Notes under the pieces: generated by a model
Seen by the model: only the letters and a program-made list of their open reading frames with translations
Told to the model about the DNA's origin: nothing
Databases searched by the model: none
DNA from: Sphingomonadales bacterium
GTDB taxonomy: Bacteria > Pseudomonadota > Alphaproteobacteria > Sphingomonadales > Sphingomonadaceae
Length of the DNA: 64,000 nucleotides
Direction: 5' to 3'
NCBI GenBank assembly: GCA_016714795.1
Contig: JADKCA010000003.1
Location: 186,001 to 250,000, forward strand
Made by a program: the position numbers and the translations under genes
Shown here: positions 52,681 through 61,474 of the stretch, piece by piece
Position numbering within the stretch: position 1 is the stretch's first letter
Layout: every line of letters begins with the position of its first letter

Positions 52681-53232
52681 TCAGCTTGCGCTGCCCAGGC
52701 TCTCCACGGTCAACCGGTCATTGGTGTAGACGCAAATCTCTGCCGCCACCGCCATCGCCTTGCGGCACAGCGTTTCGGCATCGGGCTCATAGTCCATCAG
52801 CGCACGCGCTGCGGCGAGTGCATAATTGCCGCCCGAACCAATGGCCGCAATCCCGTCCACCGGTTCCAGAACATCGCCATTTCCGGTCAGGATCAGCGTG
52901 ACATCCTTGTCCGCTACGATCATCAGCGCTTCGAGATTGCGGAGATAGCGATCAGTTCGCCACGCCTTGGCAAGCTCCACGGCGGCGCGCATCAACTGGC
53001 CATTATGCTCTTCCAGCTTGGCCTCCAGCCGCTCGAACAAGGTGAACGCATCGGCTGTCGCTCCGGCAAAGCCCGCAATCACCTGCCCCTGGCCCAGCGG
53101 GCGCACCTTGCGGGCATTGGGCTTCATCACGGTCTGGCCCATGGTGACCTGCCCGTCGCCAGCAATCACCACTTTTCCGGATTTTCGCACGGATACGATG
53201 GTCGTTCCGTGCCATGTCAGATCATTGCTCAT
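52681..53232 (-). CDS. hslV: ATP-dependent protease peptidase subunit HslV
   Basis: N-terminal-nucleophile threonine peptidase of the HslVU complex. 183 residues. MSNDLTWHG precedes the catalytic Thr (TTIVSVRKSGKVVIAGDGQV), so a 9-residue propeptide must be removed, as is usual in alphaproteobacteria. GFAGATADAFTLFERLEAKL and GIAAIGSGGNYALAAARAL are standard. The start at 53232 is preferred over 53241. Transcribed with hslU. Confidence 0.97.
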   Translation of the reverse strand: MSNDLTWHGTTIVSVRKSGKVVIAGDGQVTMGQTVMKPNARKVRPLGQGQVIAGFAGATADAFTLFERLEAKLEEHNGQLMRAAVELAKAWRTDRYLRNLEALMIVADKDVTLILTGNGDVLEPVDGIAAIGSGGNYALAAARALMDYEPDAETLCRKAMAVAAEICVYTNDRLTVESLGSAS

Positions 53233-53273
53233 GAACAGCATATGGGGGGAGCCCCCCGGTTGCGCAAGCTCCG

Positions 53274-53945
53274 TCAGCGCCCGTTATTGACGACCAGATC
53301 GGCGGTGCTCGCAGCCCCCTGCCCTTCCACGATCACATAGAAAGAGCCACCATCTGCGGCGCGCTTGCCAGAAACGATCTTGCCCTTGCCTTCATCCTTC
53401 GCAGCAACGGAATAGCCCGCTTTGGCGGCGACATCGGCATAATGCTTCACCAGCGCATCGGCGGCGACCGGTGCGGCATAGGTGACCGCCCGCAGGGCAC
53501 AGCCATTCTCGTCACTGCCTGCCGCTTCAATCACCTTGGAGCCGCCATAAGCCGGCAGATCGGCAGGCACCTTTGCGGCAAAGCCTGCGGAATAGCTTAC
53601 ATTCAGTCCGCATCCGTTAAAGGCGTCGCGGCTCATTTCGCCCTGCTTGGCGGCAAGACTGCCCAATGTCGTGGCCGGTGCAGCATTGGGATCACGCGAA
53701 GGCTCATCGACCGGGACCGGCGACTGTTTGGGCTCATTGCCAGGCCGCACGGCATCAGCATTGGCCTGACCGGCCAGCGCGGTATCAACCATGATCTGGT
53801 CTTCCAAAGAAGCGGTCAGCGCCGGATCGGCATCGCTCTTGGCGGCAATGCGGTTGTCGATCTCCTCGGCATCATCCTTGCCGCCACAGGCAGCCAATGC
53901 CAGCGCAAGAGCAGTAAGGGCGGTGATACGGGACAGGGAAATCAT
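53274..53945 (-). CDS. Predicted lipoprotein of unknown function
   Basis: 223 residues. Signal peptide with a lipobox (TALALALAACGGKD; Cys near residue 20), then an acidic low-complexity region and a folded C-terminal part with GCGLNVSYSAGFAAKVPADL and two further Cys. AAAGGAG lies upstream of ATG 53945. Outer-membrane anchoring is expected. No family recognised. Confidence 0.8.
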   Translation of the reverse strand: MISLSRITALTALALALAACGGKDDAEEIDNRIAAKSDADPALTASLEDQIMVDTALAGQANADAVRPGNEPKQSPVPVDEPSRDPNAAPATTLGSLAAKQGEMSRDAFNGCGLNVSYSAGFAAKVPADLPAYGGSKVIEAAGSDENGCALRAVTYAAPVAADALVKHYADVAAKAGYSVAAKDEGKGKIVSGKRAADGGSFYVIVEGQGAASTADLVVNNGR

Positions 53946-54072
53946 GCGACAAACTCCTTTGGAGCGAGCGTTATCCTCCATTTCCGATGGCAGACAAAGG
54001 TGCAAACGGGGTTAACCCGATTGGCGGTTCTCCGTGCTTGCTCCTCGCTCCGATATGGGTAAAGCACAATTT

Positions 54073-55215
54073 ATGAGCACGCAATTTGACCTGACCGAGG
54101 ACCAGCTGGCCATTCAGGATATGGCCCGCAAGTTCACCGCAGACCGCATCACCCCCTTCGCTGCCGAATGGGACGAGAAGCACATTTTCCCCCGCGAAAC
54201 CATCAAAGCCGCGGCAGAGCTAGGCTTTGCCGCTATCTATGTCTCCGAGGAATCGGGCGGCATCGGGCTGGGCCGCGTCGAATCCGCGCTGATCATGGAA
54301 GCCATGTCCTATGGCTGCCCGGCGACCAGCGCGTTCATCTCGATTCACAATATGGCCGCATGGATGATCGACAAATTCGGCAATGCAGACGTGAAAGCCC
54401 GCTTCCTGCCCGATCTGGTGGGCATGGAGAAAATCGCTTCCTATTGCCTGACGGAAACCGGAGCCGGTTCTGATGCCGCATCATTGAAGACGACGGCGCG
54501 GCGCGAGGGCGATTTTTACATCGTCAACGGAACCAAACAGTTCATCTCTGGCGGTGGTGCAAATGACGTCTATGTCACCATGGCGCGCACAGGCGCTGAT
54601 GGCCCGAAGGGCATTTCCTGCCTGGTGATCGAAAAGGACATGCCGGGCGTCTCCTTCGGGGCCAAAGAGCGCAAGCTGGGCTGGAACGCCTCCCCCACCG
54701 CGCAAGTGATCTTCGACAATGTGAAAGTGCCAGCTGAAAATCTGGTTGGCACCGAAGGTCAGGGCTTCAGCATCGCCATGGCCGGACTGGACGGCGGCCG
54801 CCTAAACATCGGGGCTTGCTCGCTGGGCGGCGCGCAACGCTGCCTGGACGAAGCCATCCAGTACACCAAGGATCGTCAGCAGTTCGGCAAGGCCATCGCC
54901 GATTTCCAGAACACCCAGTTCACGCTGGCAGACATGGCAACCGAGCTGGAAGCCGCGCGCATCCTGCTGTATGCCGCTGCGGGCAAGGTGACTTCCGGCG
55001 CGCCAGACAAAACCCGCTTTGCCGCCATGGCCAAGCGTCTGGCGACCGATACCGGCTCCAGCGTCGTTGACCGCGCGCTGCAACTTCATGGCGGCTATGG
55101 CTATCTGAAGGATTATCCGGTGGAGCGCTTCTGGCGCGATCTGCGCGTCCACCGCATTCTGGAAGGCACCAACGAGATCATGCGCATGATCATCGGGCGG
55201 GATCTGCTGAAATGA
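54073..55215 (+). CDS. Acyl-CoA dehydrogenase, isobutyryl-CoA dehydrogenase-like
   Basis: 380 residues: FDLTEDQLAIQDMARKFTAD, YCLTETGAGSDAASLKTTAR, FIVNGTKQF-like IVNGTKQFISGGGANDVYVT, RKLGWNASPTAQVIFDNVKV, QFGKAIADFQNTQFTLADMA, and the C-terminal LHGGYGYLKDYPVERFWRDL and RILEGTNEIMRMIIGRDLLK, the last with the canonical catalytic Glu region. Followed with overlap by a 3-hydroxyisobutyryl-CoA hydrolase-like gene, which points to valine (isobutyryl-CoA) breakdown. The start at 54073 matches the family; earlier in-frame ATGs at 54034 and 54055 exist. Confidence 0.9.
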   Translation: MSTQFDLTEDQLAIQDMARKFTADRITPFAAEWDEKHIFPRETIKAAAELGFAAIYVSEESGGIGLGRVESALIMEAMSYGCPATSAFISIHNMAAWMIDKFGNADVKARFLPDLVGMEKIASYCLTETGAGSDAASLKTTARREGDFYIVNGTKQFISGGGANDVYVTMARTGADGPKGISCLVIEKDMPGVSFGAKERKLGWNASPTAQVIFDNVKVPAENLVGTEGQGFSIAMAGLDGGRLNIGACSLGGAQRCLDEAIQYTKDRQQFGKAIADFQNTQFTLADMATELEAARILLYAAAGKVTSGAPDKTRFAAMAKRLATDTGSSVVDRALQLHGGYGYLKDYPVERFWRDLRVHRILEGTNEIMRMIIGRDLLK

Positions 55216-56258
55216 CCGACGAAGTTCTCTTCCGTGTCGAGGGCAAGGCGGGCATCATCAGCCTCAACAAGCCTTCGACCATCCACGCGCTGACGCTGGA
55301 CATGGTTCACGCCATGACCGCGCAATTGCAAGCCTGGGCCAAGGATGACGCAGTGGCTGCGATCATCGTCGACCATGCCGAAGGGCGTGGCTTCTGCTCA
55401 GGCGGAGACATTGCGTTCCTGCGCAACTCGGCGCTCAATGATGGCGGTGTTTCGGGGCGCCAATTCTTCCATGACGAGTATCAGCTCAACCATCTGATGA
55501 TGGACTATCCCAAGCCGATTGTAGCGTTCATGGACGGCATCACCATGGGTGGCGGCGTGGGCATCAGTCAGCCTGCACGCTTCCGCGTGGCAACTGAAAA
55601 TACGCGCTTTGCCATGCCCGAAACCGGCATCGGCCTGTTCCCGGATGTAGGCGGCGGCTGGTATCTGTCACGCCTTGAAGGCCGGGTGGGCCGCTATCTC
55701 GCGCTCACTGGTGCGCGGATCGACGGGGCGGACTGCTTCGCCGTCGGCCTTGCCACGCATTATCTGCCGGCCGAAGCCTTGGCCGAAGCCAAATCCCGCA
55801 TCGCCGAAGATCCGGAGCGGATCGAAGGCATTTTGGGCCAGCTTGCCGTAAAAGCGCCCGAAGCCAAGATTGTGGACAATATCCCCGCAATCAACCGGCT
55901 GTTCGCCTCGGACCGCTTCGAGGATGTGCTGGCCCTGCTCGATGCGGACGAAAGCCCCTGGGCGATGAAAGAGCGTGCCGCGCTCAACACCAAATCGCCC
56001 CAGACCTGCAAGGTTTCGCTGCGCCAGCTCGCCGAAGGCGAGAAGGCGGCCACGTTCGCCGACAATATGGTGATCGAGTATCGCATCGCCTCGCGCGTAC
56101 TCACCCGGCCTGATTTTGCCGAGGGCGTGCGCGCCGTGATCGTGGACAAGGACAATGCCCCACAATGGGATCCTGCAACGCCGGAAGGCGTGACAGACGC
56201 GCTGATCGATGCGATCTTTGCGCCGCTGCCCGCAAATGAAGAATGGAAACCGCTATGA
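55212..56258 (+). CDS. 3-hydroxyisobutyryl-CoA hydrolase-type enoyl-CoA hydratase/isomerase
   Basis: 348 residues, longer than a plain enoyl-CoA hydratase and typical of HIBCH. Crotonase oxyanion-hole segments: EGRGFCSGGDIAFLRNSAL and FMDGITMGGGVGISQPARFR. The acid/base motif is RFAMPETGIGLFPDVGGGWY, and the C-terminal helical part includes SPQTCKVSLRQLAEGEKA. Would release free 3-hydroxyisobutyrate from its CoA ester in valine catabolism. ATG overlaps the dehydrogenase stop; the stop overlaps the next start. Confidence 0.92.
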   Translation: MTDEVLFRVEGKAGIISLNKPSTIHALTLDMVHAMTAQLQAWAKDDAVAAIIVDHAEGRGFCSGGDIAFLRNSALNDGGVSGRQFFHDEYQLNHLMMDYPKPIVAFMDGITMGGGVGISQPARFRVATENTRFAMPETGIGLFPDVGGGWYLSRLEGRVGRYLALTGARIDGADCFAVGLATHYLPAEALAEAKSRIAEDPERIEGILGQLAVKAPEAKIVDNIPAINRLFASDRFEDVLALLDADESPWAMKERAALNTKSPQTCKVSLRQLAEGEKAATFADNMVIEYRIASRVLTRPDFAEGVRAVIVDKDNAPQWDPATPEGVTDALIDAIFAPLPANEEWKPL

Positions 56259-57028
56259 GCTATGAAACCATCCTGGTTGAAACCAAGGGCGCGGTCACGC
56301 TGATCACGCTCAACCGTCCTCAGGCGCTGAACGCGCTCAACTCTCAGGTGCTGGCAGACCTCAAGGCGGCGTTTGCGGCATTTGATGCGGATAGCAGCCA
56401 GCGGTGCGCGGTGCTGACCGGAAGCGAAAAGGCGTTTGCGGCGGGCGCGGACATCAAGGAAATGCAGAGCCAGTCCTTTGCCGACATGTATGGCAGCAAC
56501 TTCTTTGCGGGCTATGATCAGGTGACGGCCACGCGCAAACCGTGGATCGCCGCTGTCGCTGGCTGGGCGCTGGGCGGCGGGTGCGAACTGGCGATGATGG
56601 CGGACTTCATCATCGCGGCAGACAGCGCCAAGTTCGGCCAGCCTGAGATCAAGCTCGCCGTCACCCCCGGCATGGGCGGATCGCAACGGCTGACGCGCGC
56701 GGTGGGCAAGGCCAAGGCAATGGAAATGTGCCTGACGGGCCGCAACATGGGTGCTGCCGAAGCCGAAGCCTCCGGCCTTGTCGCGCGCGTGGTGCCGGCC
56801 GCAGAATTGCTCGACGAAGCCTTGAAATCAGCCGAAGCCATTGCAGGCATGGCTCCGCTCGCCGCACTGGCGTGCAAGGAAATGGTCAACGCCGCGTTTG
56901 AAACGACGCTGCAACAAGGCGTCGTGTTTGAACGTCGCCTGTTCCATGGTCTGTTCGGCAGCGAAGACCAGAAGGAAGGCATGGCCGCCTTCGTGGAAAA
57001 GCGCCCCGGGAACTGGACCGGGCGGTAG
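56255..57028 (+). CDS. Enoyl-CoA hydratase (crotonase)
   Basis: 257 residues: VTLITLNRPQALNALNSQVL, VLTGSEKAFAAGADIKEMQS (first oxyanion-hole segment), IAAVAGWALGGGCELAMMAD (second, with one catalytic Glu region after it), and KFGQPEIKLAVTPGMGGSQR. Hydrates 2-enoyl-CoA, here probably methacrylyl-CoA between the dehydrogenase and hydrolase steps. ATG 56255 overlaps the preceding stop. Last gene of the three-gene operon. Confidence 0.95.
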   Translation: MSYETILVETKGAVTLITLNRPQALNALNSQVLADLKAAFAAFDADSSQRCAVLTGSEKAFAAGADIKEMQSQSFADMYGSNFFAGYDQVTATRKPWIAAVAGWALGGGCELAMMADFIIAADSAKFGQPEIKLAVTPGMGGSQRLTRAVGKAKAMEMCLTGRNMGAAEAEASGLVARVVPAAELLDEALKSAEAIAGMAPLAALACKEMVNAAFETTLQQGVVFERRLFHGLFGSEDQKEGMAAFVEKRPGNWTGR

Positions 57029-57056
57029 GGGCACCAAAGCGAGCGCGCCTTTGCAA

Positions 57057-57093
57057 TTGGCACCAACTGCCAATAGTCTATTGACACTTGTCA
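57057..57093. promoter_or_regulatory. Two palindromes upstream of the HigBA pair
   Basis: TTGGCACCAACTGCCAA (57057-57073) is a dyad with 6-bp arms, and TGACACTTGTCA (57082-57093) a shorter one overlapping a TTGACA -35-like hexamer at 57081. Both precede the toxin start. HigA-type antitoxins repress their own operon through such dyads, so these are likely operators. Confidence 0.6.
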
Positions 57094-57115
57094 CCGCCTG
57101 CATCATCTTGCGGGA

Positions 57116-57397
57116 GTGAGGATCGTGTCCATTCGCCACAAGGGTTTGGCCCGCTTTGTTGAAAAGGGCGATTCATCGCGCCTCGATCAAAGGCTGTTGC
57201 CAAAACTGCGGATTCAGGTCTCCTTCCTCTCAGCGATGACGCATAGCGACGAATGCCGAACTCTCGCCTTCTGGAAAGCACACCAGTTAAGCGACGATCG
57301 CTGGAGCTTTCACGTCACCGCGAATTGGCGGCTGACATTTGAAGTGGATGACCGAGTGGGTGAAATCCGGATTCTGGATTTGGAGGATTATCACTGA
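57116..57397 (+). CDS. HigB/RelE-type toxin of a toxin-antitoxin pair
   Basis: 93 residues from GTG 57116 (a second GTG at 57125 is possible). Sequence KGLARFVEKGDSSRLDQRLL, ALSAM-like VSFLSAMTHSDECRTLAFWK, and WSFHVTANWRLTFEVDDRVG then RILDLEDYH match the plasmid-maintenance HigB group. Such toxins cut mRNA at the ribosome. Toxin-first gene order is the HigBA arrangement. The stop overlaps the antitoxin ATG by one base. Confidence 0.88.
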   Translation: MRIVSIRHKGLARFVEKGDSSRLDQRLLPKLRIQVSFLSAMTHSDECRTLAFWKAHQLSDDRWSFHVTANWRLTFEVDDRVGEIRILDLEDYH

Positions 57398-57687
57398 TGG
57401 ATGGAATTGAACTGCGCGAGCCCTGCCATATCGGCGAATTTGTGAGGGAAATTGTCGAGGGCCACGGCCTGAACGTCTCCTCCGGCGCCCGCCATCTGCG
57501 CGTCACACGGCAGGCCCTCTCCACGCTGATGAACTGCAATGGTGGCCTCTCTTCCGAAATGGGGCTGCGGCTGGAAAAGGCCTTCGGCGTGAAGATGGAC
57601 ACGCTGATGCGGATGCAGACGGCTTGGGAGATTGCCGAGGCGCGGAAGCGCGAGGATGAGGTGCTGGTGGAGCGGTTTGCGGCTTAG
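57397..57687 (+). CDS. HigA-type antitoxin, XRE-family helix-turn-helix
   Basis: 96 residues: CHIGEFVREIVEGHGLNVSS, GARHLRVTRQALSTLMNCNG and GLSSEMGLRLEKAFGVKMDT form the helix-turn-helix of the HigA group. It neutralises HigB and represses the operon. GGAGG lies about 10 bases upstream of its ATG. It converges on the broken protease gene. Confidence 0.9.
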   Translation: MDGIELREPCHIGEFVREIVEGHGLNVSSGARHLRVTRQALSTLMNCNGGLSSEMGLRLEKAFGVKMDTLMRMQTAWEIAEARKREDEVLVERFAA

Positions 57688-58452
57688 AGGATTGCCATCA
57701 ACTCTTCGACAAAGCGGATTGGCCAAACACGTCCGATCTGCGCGTCATTTTTGTCGTTAGTGTGCAACCGACCCGCATAAATTCCTACCAATCGACTGCC
57801 TCCAAGCCCATTCACTGCAGGGCCGATCGTTCCATCTTCCCATTCCAATTGCCCATATTCCCGCTGGATCACAGGAGAGCCAGACACCTGGCCGCGATGC
57901 GCTATCCACCAATATTGGCTCGTTTGTAATTTTAGAGAGATAAGGTTCGCTTGCGAAGGTACCGCCCTTCCAAACGGGGAACCCATATCCCTGCCTGCCA
58001 AATGGAAAGCCTAAAATATAGCAGCGATCACCGACCCTTTGCCTCAGATCCATGCTCTTGATAGCATTGATCGCACAATAATTAGCTTCGCTCATGTGCG
58101 GCACATCAATTTTTATTGCAGCAAGATCGACTTTTCGACCGTGATCGGGATGTTCGGACCAAGTGGGAGTTTCTTCGTCAAACAAGCTGACGTCAACCTC
58201 GATAGGATCAAGTTGCAAATCGATGTTTTGAAAAAACACCGTCAGCCGATCCGGCACCCCAGCTTGCGAGTGGAGGCATTTTTCAGTCTCTGGATGTCGT
58301 CCTGACACAACATGCCAGTTTGTAATCAGCCAGTGTTGACCGTTTTTGAACCACAAGAAGCCAGTTGCATCACTCAGTTTTGATTCTCCGAATTTGGGCA
58401 TGACATAGAGCGGAACGCTCGAAAAAATATCAATTCCTTCTTGAACCGCCAT
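57684..58452 (-). pseudogene. Trypsin-like serine protease gene with a 2-nt frameshift at the active site
   Basis: Starts MAVQEGIDIFSSVPLYVMPK. Catalytic His in HWLITNWHVVSGRHP and Asp in RKVDLAAIKIDVPHM are present, then GDRCYILGFPFGRQGYGFPV. The frame reads EPILVDSASRPGV and derails; two bases later in frame the expected QVSGSPVIQREYGQLE follows with the catalytic Ser, then LVGIYAGRLHTNDKNDAQIG and a stop at 57684. Loss of one GT from a GTGT run at the GV-SG junction near 57890 explains it. The region is visibly richer in A/T than its neighbours, suggesting acquisition. It begins next to the stop of the oligopeptidase gene. Confidence 0.82.
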
Positions 58453-60582
58453 TCACTCCACCATCCCCAATTGCCAAAGGAAAAATGCAAACTCTTCTGC
58501 ATCCTCACGCAAAGAATCAAAGCGGCCAGACTTGCCGCCATGCCCCGCGCCCATATTTGTCTTGAGCATCAGCACATTTTGGTCGGTCTTTAGCTCACGC
58601 AGCTTAGCCACCCATTTGGCGGGTTCCCAATAGGTCACGCGCGGGTCGTTCAGGCCCGCCGTCACGAACAGCGGGGGATAGGCCTGCGCCTTCACCTGAT
58701 CATAAGGGGAGTAGCTGCGGATAAGGTCGAACGCCGCTTGGTCTGTAATCGGATTGCCCCATTCGGGCCATTCGCCCGGCGTAAGCGGCAGACTTTCATC
58801 CTGCATGGTGTTGAGCACATCGACGAAAGGCACATGCGCGGCGACTGCACCGAACAGGTCTGGCGCTTCGTTGACGACGACGCCCATCAGCTCGCCGCCC
58901 GCACTTCCGCCCGCCGCGACGACACGGCCCGGCTTGGCATAGCCCAGCGCGATCAGGCCTTTGGCTGAATCGACGAAATCGTTGAAGGTGTTGGTGCGTT
59001 TGGTGAGCTTGCCATCCAGCTGCCATTGCTGCCCCAGATCATCCCCACCCCTGATATGCGCGATGGCATAGGCAAAGCCGCGATCCAGCAGGCTGAGGCG
59101 CAGCGTCGAAAATCCCGGTGGGATGGCATAGCCGTAAGCGCCGTACGCATAGAGGTAGAGCGGTCCGTTGCCGTCCTTCTTGAAGCCCTTTTTATACACC
59201 ACCGAAACGGGCACCTTGGTGCCATCGCGCGCGGTGATTTCCACGCGCTCGGTTTCATATTGGCTGGCATCATAGCCGCTGGGGATTTCCTGCACCTTGA
59301 GCAAGGTCTGCGCGAGACTTGCCACATCCACGTCCATCACAGTGTCGGGCGTTACCATGCTTTCATAAGAGACACGCAGCTTCGCCACATCATATTCGGG
59401 ATTTTCATCCAGCCCGGCGGAATAGCTCGCTTCGGGAAAAGTGATGATGCGCGGTGTGCCACCTTCATAGGCATGGATTGCAATCTGATCGAGCCCGCGC
59501 TTGCGGCCTTCGACCACGAAGAAGTTCGCGAAGGTGGAAACCCCCGTCATGTAAAAGTCCGGATCGGGCGCGATCAGCGGCGTCCAGTCGCCCGGGTTCT
59601 CAAGACGCGCAGTCTTCAGGCTGAACTGGGTGCTGTCTTCATTGGTGTGGATGAACAATGTGCCATCATGCTCTTCCACATCATATTCCAGCCCCTTCTT
59701 GCGTGCGCGCACCAACTGGAGCGGGGCTTCGGGCTGGGTAGAGGGGATAAGATAGGCCTCGGTCGTTTCATTGTCGCCGGTGGCGATGATGATGAACCGT
59801 TCCGAATGAGTCATGCCCACGCCGGCCTGAAAGCCCTGATCCTTCTCTTCGAACACCAGCCTGTCATCTGCCACAGGTGCGCCCAGCGTGTGCGCCAGCA
59901 CGCGATCCACGCGCCAATTCTCGTTGACCAGGCCGTAGAACAGCGTGTTGCCGCCTTTCGACCAGACAAAGCCGCCGAGCGAACCGGGAATGGTGTCTGG
60001 CAGATCCTTGCCTGTCTTCAGATCGCGGAAGCGGATGGTGAAGCGTTCGGAGCCATCGGTATCGGCAGACCATGCGAGAATGCTCTCATCATCGCTGACG
60101 GCAATGCCCCCCAGCCGGAAATCTTCCTTGCCCTTAGCTTCCTTCACCTCGTCAAGCAGCACTTCGTCCGCGCCACCCGTGACGGATTTGCGCATCCACT
60201 GTTTATATTGCGCGCCCTTCTCAAACTTGCGCCAATAGAGATAATTGCCGTCCTTCTGCGGAACCGAACTTTCATCCTCCTTGATCCGGCCCTTCATCTC
60301 CTGAAACAGCGTTTCGATCAGCGCGGCATGTGGCTTCATCTGCGCTTCGAAATAGGCATTCTCGGCGTTGAGGTGCGCCAGCACCTCCGCGTCTTCCACA
60401 TTGGGATAGCCGGGATCTTTCATCCAGAAATAGGGGTCTTCAATGGTGATGCCATGGCGCGTGGATGAATGCGACTTCTTCGCGGCAACGGGGGGCTTGA
60501 TTGCGGTCATCCTTGCCCTTTGCGCGAGGACGGGCTGAAAGGGAAGAGCCGCCGAAACCAGCGCGCACAGCACAGCCTTCAT
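58453..60582 (-). CDS. Oligopeptidase B-like S9 serine peptidase, exported
   Basis: 709 residues with a signal peptide (KAVLCALVSAALPFQPVLAQ), then a beta-propeller (RHGITIEDPYFWMKDPGYPN at its start) and an alpha/beta hydrolase domain. The catalytic triad is readable: Ser in AAGGSAGGELMGVVVNEAPD (near 559), Asp in AGLNDPRVTYWEPAKWVAKL (near 645) and His in NMGAGHGGKSGRFDS (near 679). The layout is that of oligopeptidase B (PtrB), which cuts after basic residues in peptides; the signal peptide suggests a periplasmic form. ATG 60582 is chosen for that signal peptide. Confidence 0.93.
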   Translation of the reverse strand: MKAVLCALVSAALPFQPVLAQRARMTAIKPPVAAKKSHSSTRHGITIEDPYFWMKDPGYPNVEDAEVLAHLNAENAYFEAQMKPHAALIETLFQEMKGRIKEDESSVPQKDGNYLYWRKFEKGAQYKQWMRKSVTGGADEVLLDEVKEAKGKEDFRLGGIAVSDDESILAWSADTDGSERFTIRFRDLKTGKDLPDTIPGSLGGFVWSKGGNTLFYGLVNENWRVDRVLAHTLGAPVADDRLVFEEKDQGFQAGVGMTHSERFIIIATGDNETTEAYLIPSTQPEAPLQLVRARKKGLEYDVEEHDGTLFIHTNEDSTQFSLKTARLENPGDWTPLIAPDPDFYMTGVSTFANFFVVEGRKRGLDQIAIHAYEGGTPRIITFPEASYSAGLDENPEYDVAKLRVSYESMVTPDTVMDVDVASLAQTLLKVQEIPSGYDASQYETERVEITARDGTKVPVSVVYKKGFKKDGNGPLYLYAYGAYGYAIPPGFSTLRLSLLDRGFAYAIAHIRGGDDLGQQWQLDGKLTKRTNTFNDFVDSAKGLIALGYAKPGRVVAAGGSAGGELMGVVVNEAPDLFGAVAAHVPFVDVLNTMQDESLPLTPGEWPEWGNPITDQAAFDLIRSYSPYDQVKAQAYPPLFVTAGLNDPRVTYWEPAKWVAKLRELKTDQNVLMLKTNMGAGHGGKSGRFDSLREDAEEFAFFLWQLGMVE

Positions 60583-60583
60583 C

Positions 60584-61474
60584 TCAGGCCCCTGCAATTG
60601 CCGTCAGCACGCCCAGCCCAACCAGAAGCAGAGACAGTGCCTCTGTGCGACTGAAGCGCTCTTTCAGGTAGAAATGGCCGAAGAGCAGAACGAAAACCAC
60701 TTCTACCTGCCCCACCGTGCGCACCAATGCGACATTGGCGGTGACAAAGCCGGTGAACCAGCAGGCCGAGCCCAGCGCGGCGAGCAGGCCCACCTGCCCC
60801 GATGTCCGCCACGTCCGCAACACGGGGCGCAATTGATCCGGCTCCCGCGCCAACACATAGCTGCCCTGCATCAGCGTCTGGCAGGCCTGCACCACCACCA
60901 GAGTGGCGAGCGCGGCCAACACCTTGTCAGGCGTAGCCAGAGCCAGCGTCGCCTTCTTCACGAAGATGGACGTGAGCGTGAAGCCGAAGCCGGCTGCCAG
61001 CCCGCACAGCGCCGCGGGCTGGCCCAGATCGCCCAGCTTGAGCCGCGCGCCGCCGGTGGAGAGGAGCACCACGCCCGCAACACCAAAGCCGATGCCGAGC
61101 AGGCTGAGCGGGCTCAACCATTCGCCCAGCAGCAGTGCAGAGAGGATCGCGCCCTGTATCGCCTCCGTCTTGGCATAGGCCGTACCCACCACATAGTTGC
61201 GATATCCGAAGGCCATCAGCAGAAAGTTGGTCGCAATGATCTGCGCCAGGCCGCCCGCGATGGCCCAGGGGACGAACCCCGTCGCTACGGCGGGAAGTGC
61301 CTTTCCGCTCGCCACCAGATACAACCCGAGCAGTGCAAACCCCACCGGCAGACCATAAAGATAGCGCACCAGCCCGGCAGCGTTGACGGACAGCTCCGCC
61401 CGCACCCGCTGCTGCACCGCCGTGCGCCATGCCTGAAACAATCCGGCGAGAAGGGTCGCAGGGAGCCAGATCAT
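60584..61474 (-). CDS. DMT-superfamily permease (EamA-like)
   Basis: 296 residues with about ten membrane segments in two EamA-like halves (e.g. PVGFALLGLYLVASGKALPA, and later VEVVFVLLFGHFYLKERFSR). Members export amino acids or metabolites; the substrate is unknown. ATG 61474 overlaps the NRAMP-like gene stop by four bases, so it is cotranscribed. One base separates its stop from the oligopeptidase gene, which is on the same strand. Confidence 0.86.
   Translation of the reverse strand: MIWLPATLLAGLFQAWRTAVQQRVRAELSVNAAGLVRYLYGLPVGFALLGLYLVASGKALPAVATGFVPWAIAGGLAQIIATNFLLMAFGYRNYVVGTAYAKTEAIQGAILSALLLGEWLSPLSLLGIGFGVAGVVLLSTGGARLKLGDLGQPAALCGLAAGFGFTLTSIFVKKATLALATPDKVLAALATLVVVQACQTLMQGSYVLAREPDQLRPVLRTWRTSGQVGLLAALGSACWFTGFVTANVALVRTVGQVEVVFVLLFGHFYLKERFSRTEALSLLLVGLGVLTAIAGA

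Noticed and set aside
59026..60468. 480-codon open frame on the plus strand
   Set aside because: Antisense to the oligopeptidase B-like gene with its full catalytic triad.
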